DNA of 41,721 nucleotides from Chthonomonas sp. UBA2391. GTDB lineage: Bacteria > Armatimonadota > Fimbriimonadia > Fimbriimonadales > Fimbriimonadaceae. How positions within the stretch are numbered: the first letter of the stretch is position 1; each line of letters opens with the position of its first letter. The notes beneath the pieces are model-generated. The model saw nothing but the letters and a program-made list of their open reading frames with translations. It ran no database searches and was not told the DNA's origin. The position numbers and the translations under genes are program-made. Location: positions 1-41,721 of the forward strand of contig DDSL01000070.1 in assembly GCA_002343825.1 (NCBI GenBank), written 5' to 3'. Shown here one piece after another: positions 7,499 through 15,270 of the stretch.

Positions 7499-8655
7499 AC
7501 GAGCCTCCTTTCGACCACTCCCACCGGGTCGAACCGTCGGAACCGGAGCCAAACCGTGTACCAAGCCGCGGCCAGAATCGCAATCGGAGCCGGGATTGAA
7601 TAGAGGTACGCCGCCGGATCCAGCGGATTAAGGGCAAAGGCTTGGGGATCCATCAAGAGGCTTTTGACCGCGTTCAGAAGCAAGAGCGCGCACCCGACCC
7701 CAAGGACCCATCCCCCCACAACCACCAGCACGCTCTCCATCAGCACCCTCTTAAGGAGCGCCCGCCGGGTATAGCCCAGGGCCTGGAGCAAGCCGAACTC
7801 TTGCACCCGCTGAGACTGATAGATGTTCATCAGCATCCCCATCATAAAGGTAATCACGACCACCAAAGTCCCAATCACCACGTTCAGGATCTTGTAGAGG
7901 ATTTGGAACATCTCCTCGGTATCTCGATCCAGGAGCTCATAGGCAAAGACCCGGGCCCGCTCGCCCTTGAACCGCTCGATGGCCCACCGATCGAGCTTGG
8001 CTTGCTCGCGCGGGTCCTCGGCAAAGGCGATCAGAAGATCAATCGGGGGAAAATGGTTCGCTTGGTGGTACTCAATCGGAGTCAGCTTCAGCCACCGGTC
8101 GGTCCGCGCGATCCCCACGATCTTAACCTCTTGCGGCGAATAGGCATCGTTGATCTCCGGACCCAAGAGCGGGTCGCCGAGTTTTAAGTTCAAGTTCCGG
8201 GCGACCGGCTCGCTGATGATCGCCTCCGCTGCTCCCGGGGCCGGTAGCCGACCTTCCACCCGCTCGACCTCCATCTGGTCCAGGTAGTAGCGCATGTCGT
8301 CTTGGCCCAGAGCCACGACCACGAACGGCCACTTCCCCACGATGCTTCGAACGACGGCCTCGCTCGCCCGGCAGGTGATGACCCGTCCCAGCTTGACCGG
8401 CGACTCGTCGAGCACCGCTTGCCTCAGAATCGGAGTCTGGCTCGGGTCGCCGCGAGGGGTGATTCCGGTGTAGCGTTTGCTGTAATCGTAGATCGTGCGG
8501 ATTGAGTACGGGATCGAGTTCATCATGCTCACGATCCCGGCAATGAGCATCACTGCCAGCATGATCACGAGCACCAAGGGAAGCGTCTTGCCCGCGTTTC
8601 GCAAGAGAAAGACCCCGGGTGCAAGTGGGTTTCGGGGCGCGAGCGGCTTAGGCAC
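7495..8655 (-). CDS. FtsX-family ABC transporter permease
   Basis: A 386-residue membrane protein with one N-terminal transmembrane helix (about residues 26-46), an extracytoplasmic domain of roughly 200 residues, and three C-terminal helices from about residue 260. This is the MacB/LolC/FtsX layout. The stretch QRVQEFGLLQALGYTRRALLKRV before the last helices is the typical FtsX coupling region. The start is GTG at 8655, eight bases after the stop of the RibD-like gene, with only a weak Shine-Dalgarno sequence. Its stop overlaps the ATPase start. Substrate unknown; the periplasmic domain suggests a mechanotransmission or lipoprotein-type role rather than small-molecule import. Confidence 0.87.
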   Translation of the reverse strand: MPKPLAPRNPLAPGVFLLRNAGKTLPLVLVIMLAVMLIAGIVSMMNSIPYSIRTIYDYSKRYTGITPRGDPSQTPILRQAVLDESPVKLGRVITCRASEAVVRSIVGKWPFVVVALGQDDMRYYLDQMEVERVEGRLPAPGAAEAIISEPVARNLNLKLGDPLLGPEINDAYSPQEVKIVGIARTDRWLKLTPIEYHQANHFPPIDLLIAFAEDPREQAKLDRWAIERFKGERARVFAYELLDRDTEEMFQILYKILNVVIGTLVVVITFMMGMLMNIYQSQRVQEFGLLQALGYTRRALLKRVLMESVLVVVGGWVLGVGCALLLLNAVKSLLMDPQAFALNPLDPAAYLYSIPAPIAILAAAWYTVWLRFRRFDPVGVVERRLV

Positions 8656-8663
8656 GGTTGATT

Positions 8664-9326
8664 CTACGCAGTTCGAACCCGGCGGTATCGAAGAAAGAGC
8701 TCGTCCCCGACCTGAACACAGGCCAAGAGCTGGTAATTCTGCACGTCCTCGCGGCTCAACGGTTCGCCCCCGGCATACGTCGGCACATCTCGGCCGAGCT
8801 TTACTTTTGGTGCCAGAGTCATAAAGAGCTCATCCACAAGCCCAGTGGCAAGGACCGCACCGTTTAGCTCGGAACCCCCTTCGATCAAGAGTCGCTCAAC
8901 CCCAAGCTCGGTTCTCAGGCGCAGAAAAACCTGGGCCCAATCCACCGCCCCGCCATACCGAAACTGGTTGGGCCACGGGATGTCGTCGGCAGTGGTCACC
9001 ACATAGGCCAGATCGGGATCGTCGGTGAAGAACCGCGCCCCAAAATCCACCCCCCGACCACTGGTCAAGACGAGCTTCTTGAGCGAAGCCGGGTACCAAA
9101 GACCGGGTGTCGCCCGGAGGGTCCCCGCACCGATCAGGACTGCATCGGCGGCCCGCTCCAAAACCCGCATCGTGGCGTGATCGACCTTCGAACCAAGATC
9201 CATCACCTTCTCGTCGCGTTCCCCGGTCAGGATCTTGCCGTCGATGGTGGTGACCATATTGATGTAGATCCACGGCCGGTCGGGCAGCGCTGGGGGAAAT
9301 TCGACTTGGGAGAAGGCAGGGTTCAC
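8664..9326 (-). CDS. RibD C-terminal/dihydrofolate-reductase-like reductase
   Basis: A 220-residue NADPH-dependent reductase-like protein matching the RibD C-terminal domain alone; the deaminase half of RibD is absent. Visible family features are the N-terminal INMVTTIDGKI strand and loop, ADAVLIGAGTLRAT near the nucleotide-binding edge, and LLIEGGSELNGAVL with the Gly-Gly of the cofactor site. In riboflavin synthesis this fold reduces diaminohydroxyphosphoribosylaminopyrimidine, but stand-alone copies have varied or unknown substrates. The start is GTG at 9326, overlapping the DsbA-like stop in GTGA. No other riboflavin gene is present, so the pathway is not fixed. Confidence 0.8.
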   Translation of the reverse strand: MNPAFSQVEFPPALPDRPWIYINMVTTIDGKILTGERDEKVMDLGSKVDHATMRVLERAADAVLIGAGTLRATPGLWYPASLKKLVLTSGRGVDFGARFFTDDPDLAYVVTTADDIPWPNQFRYGGAVDWAQVFLRLRTELGVERLLIEGGSELNGAVLATGLVDELFMTLAPKVKLGRDVPTYAGGEPLSREDVQNYQLLACVQVGDELFLRYRRVRTA

Positions 9327-9922
9327 TCGTCCAGGGCCCGGTTGATCGCCTCGGCCAGCACCGAATACGGTTGCTCCGCGTAGCGCTCACCGCCGATCCA
9401 GTAGGTGGGGACGTTGAACACGCCGGCGGCATAGGCGTCGTCGTCGAACTCCACGATCCGGTCTTGGAATCGCTTTTCTGCGATTGCGGCTTTCAGGTCG
9501 TCGCGATCCGGAACGATCCCCTCGCCGAGCTTCAGGAGCGTTTCAAGGTCGTCGATATTGTCTCCGGCGACCCAGTGGGCTTCATAAAGTCGGTCCAACA
9601 TCGCATCCTGTTGCCCGATCGACTTAGCGTATTCCAGGGCTTGATGCGCCTGGTTGGTGCGCATCCATCCATGCTTGACCGTGGGCTTGATCATCAGCTC
9701 AGCCGCATAGGCGAGTTCGAGTCGGCTCGGAGTCGCTGGGCGTTTCGGATCGGCCGGCTTGGGCGCGCTGGGTTCGGGGAACGGCAGCTTCTCCGGCCAA
9801 AGCTCATAGGCCCGCCAATCGAATTCCACGTCGAAGGCTTCGCGCAGACGTTTGGTCTGACTGAGGGCGATCCAGCACCAGGGGCAAGTGAAATCGTGAG
9901 CAACGGGAATCACGAGTGGCAT
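9323..9922 (-). CDS. DsbA-family (FrnE-like) thiol oxidoreductase
   Basis: A 199-residue thioredoxin-fold protein with the active site CPWC at residues 13-16, right after the first strand (VIPVAHDFTCPWCW). A helical insertion occupies the middle, and the cis-Pro loop appears as FNVPTYWIGG near the C-terminus. There is no signal peptide, so it probably acts in the cytoplasm, as FrnE-type proteins do. I start at ATG 9922; an in-frame TTG at 9946 would add eight residues before the first beta-strand without a better ribosome site. It heads the minus-strand cluster with the reductase and ABC genes, overlapping the reductase start by four bases. Confidence 0.87.
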   Translation of the reverse strand: MPLVIPVAHDFTCPWCWIALSQTKRLREAFDVEFDWRAYELWPEKLPFPEPSAPKPADPKRPATPSRLELAYAAELMIKPTVKHGWMRTNQAHQALEYAKSIGQQDAMLDRLYEAHWVAGDNIDDLETLLKLGEGIVPDRDDLKAAIAEKRFQDRIVEFDDDAYAAGVFNVPTYWIGGERYAEQPYSVLAEAINRALDE

Positions 9923-10038
9923 GGAAAGCAGGGTACCTGGGGGCAAGGGCGGTAGGGAGGCGACAGGGAATTGTAAGTTAGCCGCAAAAGATCATTCCAT
10001 CCCCAACAATTCCCTTCAAATCGCCACACACCCTAATC

Positions 10039-10068
10039 CTGACTTTCCCATCAAATTTGAGGTAAGAC
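10039..10068 (+). promoter_or_regulatory. Candidate promoter of the DUF1579 gene
   Basis: CTGACT at 10039-10044 and TAAGAC at 10063-10068 are separated by 18 bases and resemble -35 and -10 boxes. The -10 ends seven bases before the ATG at 10076, implying a very short or absent leader. A GAGG at 10059-10062 is an alternative but distant ribosome site. Confidence 0.4.
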
Positions 10069-10075
10069 GCGCAAC

Positions 10076-10621
10076 ATGCGAAGAATTGTGCTTGTTTCGC
10101 TCATTCTGGCCCTCGGAATCGCCGTCCGGGCCCAAGACGAGATGATGGAGCCGATGCCCACCAAGGAGCTCGAGAAGATCAACTTCCTCCTCGGACACGG
10201 TAAGGGAGACATGACCCTCTATTGGATGGGTCAAGAATCCAAGGCGAAGACCGAAACGGTCTGCGAGATGGGTCTCGGAGGCCGATTTGTGGTCATGAAG
10301 AACACGATGGACATGCCCGGAATGGGCAAGGTTGAAGGCCTCTTCATGATCACCTACAACGCCAAAGAAAAGGCTTTTCTTGGCTGGTGGTACGACCAAA
10401 TGGCGAGCGACGCGCTGAAGTTCAAGGGCAACATGGAGGGCAACAAGCTCGTCATGACCAGCGATCTCTTTGAGATGCCCGGCATGCCCGCCCAGACCAA
10501 GATGCGCAGTACCTATGAACCCCAGGGCAAGAACGTCCTCTTCACCCTGGACATGGAAGCCAATGGAAAGTGGCAACCCATGATGAAGTGTAGCTACGAG
10601 AACACTCCGAAGGGCAAGTAA
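10076..10621 (+). CDS. Secreted DUF1579-family protein
   Basis: A 181-residue protein with a Sec signal peptide (hydrophobic residues 4-17, likely cleaved after VRA). The body matches the DUF1579 pattern as I know it: an opening FLLGHGKGDMTL that replaces the usual LxGxW start, then GGRFVVMKNT, GLFMITYNAKEKAFLGWWYD and KMRSTYEP. The fold is a calycin-like beta-barrel in related proteins. Function is unknown. It is unusually rich in Met, with repeated MPGM segments. The gene stands alone, with its own candidate promoter and a strong terminator after it. Confidence 0.8.
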   Translation: MRRIVLVSLILALGIAVRAQDEMMEPMPTKELEKINFLLGHGKGDMTLYWMGQESKAKTETVCEMGLGGRFVVMKNTMDMPGMGKVEGLFMITYNAKEKAFLGWWYDQMASDALKFKGNMEGNKLVMTSDLFEMPGMPAQTKMRSTYEPQGKNVLFTLDMEANGKWQPMMKCSYENTPKGK

Positions 10622-10641
10622 GCTCAGGGTCCCAAGAACAA

Positions 10642-10679
10642 GGCCCCCCAGACCAAAAGTCCGGGGGGCCGAGCTTTTT
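10642..10679 (+). terminator. Intrinsic terminator after the DUF1579 gene
   Basis: GGCCCCCC at 10642-10649 pairs with GGGGGGCC at 10663-10670. An A-C mismatch, three inner pairs (GAC/GTC) and the loop CAAAA complete the hairpin. A T-run (GAGCTTTTTC) follows. It also separates the DUF1579 gene from the convergent isomerase gene. Confidence 0.85.
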
Positions 10680-10684
10680 CGGGA

Positions 10685-11536
10685 TCAGCGGATGAATCGG
10701 GCAGCGTTTTCGAGGCTCCGCGGAACCCCGGTGAAAGGATCTTCCTCGGCCTCGTATTCCACGTTCATCCATCCATCGAAACCGGCCGCACGGAGTTCCG
10801 CAACGCAGGCCGCGAGGTCCACGTCACCCTCGCCGATGACCGTCCCCAAGAACTTGCTGCCGTCCAAAGCTTGGTAGGCAAACCCCTCATGACCCTCCGG
10901 AGCGCGAGCAAAGTCTTTGAAGTGCACCATTCCCGCCAAAGAAGCGACCTCGCGAATGGCTTCATGGCTTGGTTGCCCGACGAGCAGGAAGTTACCGGTA
11001 TCGGGATTTGCGTGGAGGGTCGGATGACCGGCGCGCTCGCGCACCTCTTCGATGATCCCCCGGACTTGGTCTCCCCGTCCGGCGAGCTTGCCGTGATTCT
11101 CGAGCGCGAGCCGCACGCCTTTTTCGCAGGCATAGTGCGAGCCCTCGATCAGACCTTCGACGATCCACGTCCGGGCATCTTCAAACTTGATATCGCCGTC
11201 GGCCGCGACGTCGCCGGCAAAGACCCGTACGACTTTAGCTCCATAACGCACCGCCTCGTCCACCCCAAACTTGATCTTCCCGAGCTCGGCCTGGCGGTCC
11301 TGGGGATCGGGTTTGGCGAAATTTTGGCTGATACTGAAGACCGCGCATGGGAGTCCGGTTTCCTCCAGCGCCTTCTGGATATCGGCCGGATCTTTCTCTC
11401 GGTCTCGATAGAAAAAGTCAAGCAATTCGACCCCTTCGGCCCCAATCCGCTTGGCTTCGTGGATGAATCCTGGCACGTCGACTTTGCCCGCCTTCCAGGC
11501 GTGGACGTAACTCCACATGCTCACGCCGAGTTTCAT
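10685..11536 (-). CDS. Sugar phosphate isomerase/epimerase family TIM barrel
   Basis: A 283-residue protein of the xylose-isomerase-like TIM-barrel superfamily (AP endonuclease 2 fold). The first strand MKLGVSMWSY, then GAEGVELLDFF, AKVVRVFAG, VRLALENHG with a metal-binding Glu, HANPDTGNFLL with the metal-binding Asp, MVHFKDF with a His, and a late GWMNVEYE with the last Glu, together outline the usual divalent-metal site. The specific sugar or cyclitol is not evident. The ATG overlaps the nuoN stop by one base (TAATG), so it is read as the last gene of the nuo operon, though a metabolic link is not obvious. Confidence 0.87.
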   Translation of the reverse strand: MKLGVSMWSYVHAWKAGKVDVPGFIHEAKRIGAEGVELLDFFYRDREKDPADIQKALEETGLPCAVFSISQNFAKPDPQDRQAELGKIKFGVDEAVRYGAKVVRVFAGDVAADGDIKFEDARTWIVEGLIEGSHYACEKGVRLALENHGKLAGRGDQVRGIIEEVRERAGHPTLHANPDTGNFLLVGQPSHEAIREVASLAGMVHFKDFARAPEGHEGFAYQALDGSKFLGTVIGEGDVDLAACVAELRAAGFDGWMNVEYEAEEDPFTGVPRSLENAARFIR

Positions 11537-13002
11537 TAGCGCACCACCGTCCCCGTTATGAGGTTCATCATCGGCTGGTAGAAGAGGCCAAGCGCAAGGA
11601 CCCCGATGACACAGGCGACGCAGGCGACTTGGACCCCGATGCTCATCGGCGAGGTCTCATTGCGGACCGTTCCTTCTTCGGCCACCACGGCGTGGTAGCC
11701 AATGGCGAGGTAGTAGTAAACGCTCACGATCGAATTCACCGCGAGCACGATCGCCAGCGGAAGGAGTTCGGCTGTCAGGAGGTCACTGAAGACGAAGTAC
11801 TTGGCGAAGAACCCACCGGTGAAAGGAATCCCGATGAGCGAGGCCACGAACACAACCAGCGCCCCGGCGGCGAGTGGAGACCTCTTCCAGAGCCCATCGA
11901 GGTCGCTGAGTCGCGTCCCTTCTTTGCCATCCTTTGCGGTGAGGCTAATGACGGCAAAGACCCCCAAAGTCATGAAGGCGTAGCTGAAGAGATAAAAGAT
12001 GATGGTGGAGGTTCCGATCTTCTCCGGCATCTTGATGAGCGCCACCAAAGCAGCCAGGATGTAACCCGCGTTCGAGATCGAAGAGTAGCCCAGAATTCGC
12101 TTGACATCCTTCTGAACGGCGGCCGCAAAGTTTCCGACCGTCATCGTCAGGATCGCAATCCAGAACAGCGCCGGAAGCCAAACCTGACTGAGATCGGTGC
12201 TCGCGGTCAGCACTCGGAAAAGCACCCCGATCGCGGCGATCTTGCTCCCTGCCGCCATGAAGCCGGTCACGTTGGTCGGTGCCCCCTGATAGACGTCGGG
12301 AGTCCACTGGTGGAAGGGGGCCAAGGCCGCCTTAAAGCAGAGTCCGACCAGCATCAGTCCAGCGCCGAAGAGCAGGAGGTTGCGGGTCATGACGTCGTTC
12401 AGCGACCAGGCTGCGGCGATCGAATCCAGGCTCACGCTGCCGGTCGCTCCATACCAAAAGGCGATCCCATAGAGGAAAAACGCGCTGGCAAAGGCGCCCA
12501 ATAAGAAGTACTTCAGCGCCGATTCTTCCGACTTTTGCTCTTGGCGGCTGAGTCCGGCGAGGACGTACAGCGCGATGGAGAGGACTTCCAAACCGATGAA
12601 GATCATGAGGAGCGAGTTGCTCGCGACCATGATCATTCCTCCCGCCGTACTCCAGACGACCAACGGATAGAACTCGCCAAAGGGAATCCGTTTCTCCCGA
12701 AGGTAGCTCTCGCTGAAGAGGATTGAGACGAAGCAAACCCCGACCAAGGCCATCTGCAACAAGATCCCAAACCGGTCGCGTAAGATCATGCCCGCCAAGG
12801 TCTCTCCGTCGGGGGAATTGAGCTGGCCCACCAAACTGGCAAAGGCGATCGCGAGTCCCGTCAGACTGGCCGCAACGATCGTATTGTTGTTCTGCTTGGG
12901 GCGGAACATCTCGATCAGCAGTCCGACCAGACCCGTGACGAACACCAGGGTTACCGGCGCGATCATGGCCCAATCGATGGAAGGAGGCGTGACGTTATAC
13001 AT
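11536..13002 (-). CDS. nuoN: NADH-quinone oxidoreductase subunit N
   Basis: A 488-residue polytopic membrane protein, one of three antiporter-like proton-pumping subunits of complex I. About 14 hydrophobic helices are visible. The proton-channel segment is recognisable: MIFIGLEVLSIALYVLAG with the conserved Glu, LKYFLLGAFASAFFLYG with the key Lys, and FKAALAPFHQWTPDVYQGAPT, the last being diagnostic of this family. The start ATG at 13002 overlaps the end of the UROD-like ORF by eight bases. It is the last complex I gene in the cluster. Confidence 0.95.
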   Translation of the reverse strand: MYNVTPPSIDWAMIAPVTLVFVTGLVGLLIEMFRPKQNNNTIVAASLTGLAIAFASLVGQLNSPDGETLAGMILRDRFGILLQMALVGVCFVSILFSESYLREKRIPFGEFYPLVVWSTAGGMIMVASNSLLMIFIGLEVLSIALYVLAGLSRQEQKSEESALKYFLLGAFASAFFLYGIAFWYGATGSVSLDSIAAAWSLNDVMTRNLLLFGAGLMLVGLCFKAALAPFHQWTPDVYQGAPTNVTGFMAAGSKIAAIGVLFRVLTASTDLSQVWLPALFWIAILTMTVGNFAAAVQKDVKRILGYSSISNAGYILAALVALIKMPEKIGTSTIIFYLFSYAFMTLGVFAVISLTAKDGKEGTRLSDLDGLWKRSPLAAGALVVFVASLIGIPFTGGFFAKYFVFSDLLTAELLPLAIVLAVNSIVSVYYYLAIGYHAVVAEEGTVRNETSPMSIGVQVACVACVIGVLALGLFYQPMMNLITGTVVR

Positions 13003-13579
13003 GAATTTCGGTCGGGTGGGTCGTTCGAATCAAGCGGAGGTCGATCCTTCCGCGGATCATCTTGCGGACGGATTCAACATCGACATCGGCAGCTTCCCAG
13101 GTCATAGCATGAGCGGGAAGGTCGCCGACAAAGTCGAGGTACGGCTCCTGCTCGCCGGCCACATCCACCACCACCAGGGTTTGGGGATAGATCTCGGTGA
13201 GGAGCTCTCGATCGACTTCCAAGAAGTGCCCGCCGTACACCATCGGCGTGGTGGCGGCCGGATGCGCACCTTCGAGGCGGTAGAGGATGCCGTCGGCGGC
13301 GTAGGCTAGGGCTCGCTGAAGATCGGCCCGGCAACGGGACACGTAGTCATTCAGCCGCGATTCGCCCTGGGTCGGGTCGGCTCGCAGTTCGGCCGCGAGG
13401 TCGATCCCATCTCGTTGGGCGAGGCCATAGGGGTTGAGCACCTCGGTAAAGCGGGCTTGTCCGGGTTGAACTTCGCCGACGACGCCGTCCGCATTGGCAT
13501 CGGGGCCGAAGGAGATGGACACACCCCCCGGAGCATCCGGCTGGGTGAGCGCCGCTCGAAGTCGCTCAAGACCCGTCAT
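12995..13579 (-). CDS. Short uroporphyrinogen-decarboxylase-like protein between nuoM and nuoN
   Basis: A 194-residue protein, much shorter than true uroporphyrinogen decarboxylases (about 340). The second half resembles the C-terminal part of the HemE/UROD-type TIM barrel: AYAADGILYRLEGA, then an HFLEVDRELL segment, then YLDFVGDLPAHAMTWEA, which corresponds to the family's yldlladyp-x2-aiNW region. The N-terminal MTGLERLRAAL also fits the opening helix of the family. It overlaps nuoM in ATGA and nuoN by eight bases, so it is locked into the operon. Heme synthesis is unlikely given its length; a substrate-binding or accessory role in the operon is speculation. Confidence 0.6.
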   Translation of the reverse strand: MTGLERLRAALTQPDAPGGVSISFGPDANADGVVGEVQPGQARFTEVLNPYGLAQRDGIDLAAELRADPTQGESRLNDYVSRCRADLQRALAYAADGILYRLEGAHPAATTPMVYGGHFLEVDRELLTEIYPQTLVVVDVAGEQEPYLDFVGDLPAHAMTWEAADVDVESVRKMIRGRIDLRLIRTTHPTEIHV

Positions 13580-15270
13580 TTTCGAGTCTGGAGCGCCTCC
13601 GCGCTCTTGAAGGGGCTGAGATTTTCGAAGTGGAAGTTCGGTGGCGAAACGATGACTGCGCCCCCTGCATCGTTGCGAACGAGGTTGCCGCGCTCGTCAA
13701 TATCCAGCGCCGCGTCACCCCAACTGGGCCTTTGACCAGGGGCGTTTAGAGCCATCATGCGGGTCGCATTCAGACTCTTTTCCATGGGCTTCAAGAACGT
13801 ATTCGGGAACAAGCCACCCCAGAAGATGAAGATCACAAAGACCCCGCAAAGGGCGATCTCCCAAGGCTTGAGATCCTTCAGTCGCTGGTTTTCGGGGTTG
13901 GTGTTCGGTCCGTAGAAGACCTTCATAAACATGATCAGAAGGTAGACCGCGGCCAGAACCACGCCAAAGCCAGCGATGATGCTGAGACCAAGGTTCAGCC
14001 CAAAGGCACCCGCTGCGGCAGCTTGGAAAAGACCCAGCATCGCGAGAAACTCCCCGATGAATCCGTTCGTGGTCGGCAGGCCGACCGAACTGAGCATCAC
14101 GATCAAGAAGATCGCGGCATAGATCGGCATCTGGGCCTTGAGTCCACCAAAGTCGGCGAACATCCGGGTGTGACGGCGCTCATAGAGCAATCCGATCATC
14201 AAGAAGAGGGCTCCGGTGCTGATTCCGTGGTTGAGTTGCTGCATGGCCCCACCCATGATCCCGGTGTGGCTCAACGAGAAGATCCCAATCATCACGAAGC
14301 CCATGTGCGCCACGGACGAATAGGCGACCAACTTCTTGACGTCGGGCTGCACCGCCGCGACCACCGCGCCATAGATGATCCCGATCACGGCCAGGGTGAT
14401 GATGATCGGAACCTGTTGCTGGATGACATCGGGGAAGAACGGGAGACAGAATCGCAGGAATCCATAGGTCCCCATCTTGAGCAAGACCCCGGCCAGAATC
14501 ACCGAACCTGCGGTGGGGGCTTCGACGTGGGCATCGGGCAACCACGTGTGGAACGGGAACATCGGACACTTCACCATGAAGGCGATCGCGAAGGCCCAGA
14601 AGATCCACGCTTGGAAGTGAACAAACCCGGTCCAGAAGGTCCCATTGGCGATGGCGCTCTGGATCTGGACGATATCAAAACTCGGAACCCCGAACTGGCT
14701 CTTATAGATCTGGCTGAGCACCACGATGCCGATCAGCATGAAGATCGAACCGGCAAAGGTGTAGAGGAAGAACTTGATCGCTGCGTAGCGCCGCCGTTCG
14801 CCGCCCCAGATGTTGATTAGGAAGAACATCGGGATCAGGGACGCCTCGAAGAAGGCATAGAACAGCACCAGATCCAGGGAGACAAAGACCCCCAGCATCG
14901 TGGTCTCGAGCAACAGCATGAAGGCCATGTACGCCTTCACTCGCTTTTCGACGTACGTGCTAAACCAAACCGCTAGGACGCTGAGCAGAGTAGTGAGGAG
15001 CAGCAGCCAGATGCTGACGCCATCGACCCCGATCTTATAGTTGATCCCCAGGGCGGGCGCCCACTTGACGAGTTCCACCATTTGGAAGTGATAGGTTCCT
15101 CCATCAAATCGGCTGAAGACCAAGAGAGAAACGGCGAAGGTGGCCAGCGTCGTACCGAGGGCGATGTTCCGCAGCATTCGCCGGTCGTCGTCCGGCCAAA
15201 CCAGCAGCATCAGGATGCCAATCAACGGCAAAAAGATGGTGAGGGACAGAAGTCCAAATCCAGTTTCCAT
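13576..15270 (-). CDS. nuoM: NADH-quinone oxidoreductase subunit M
   Basis: A 564-residue antiporter-like membrane subunit of complex I. Motifs include the N-terminal LTIFLPLIGILML, FYAFFEASLIPMFFLI with the conserved Glu of the proton path, and VKCPMFPFHTWLPDAHVEAPT with its Lys, followed by the long run of helices. After the last helix (FWGGLFPNTFLKPM) there is an extra hydrophilic tail of about 65 residues (through NLVRNDAGGAVIV to the C-terminus) that E. coli NuoM lacks. The start ATG directly follows the nuoL stop. The stop overlaps the UROD-like ORF by four bases. Confidence 0.96.
   Translation of the reverse strand: METGFGLLSLTIFLPLIGILMLLVWPDDDRRMLRNIALGTTLATFAVSLLVFSRFDGGTYHFQMVELVKWAPALGINYKIGVDGVSIWLLLLTTLLSVLAVWFSTYVEKRVKAYMAFMLLLETTMLGVFVSLDLVLFYAFFEASLIPMFFLINIWGGERRRYAAIKFFLYTFAGSIFMLIGIVVLSQIYKSQFGVPSFDIVQIQSAIANGTFWTGFVHFQAWIFWAFAIAFMVKCPMFPFHTWLPDAHVEAPTAGSVILAGVLLKMGTYGFLRFCLPFFPDVIQQQVPIIITLAVIGIIYGAVVAAVQPDVKKLVAYSSVAHMGFVMIGIFSLSHTGIMGGAMQQLNHGISTGALFLMIGLLYERRHTRMFADFGGLKAQMPIYAAIFLIVMLSSVGLPTTNGFIGEFLAMLGLFQAAAAGAFGLNLGLSIIAGFGVVLAAVYLLIMFMKVFYGPNTNPENQRLKDLKPWEIALCGVFVIFIFWGGLFPNTFLKPMEKSLNATRMMALNAPGQRPSWGDAALDIDERGNLVRNDAGGAVIVSPPNFHFENLSPFKSAEALQTRK

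Noticed and set aside
7499..7564. 22-residue N-terminal extension of the ABC ATPase
   Set aside because: It overlaps the permease in another frame, while a TTG with an ideal AAAGGAGG site starts exactly at the first beta-strand of the domain.
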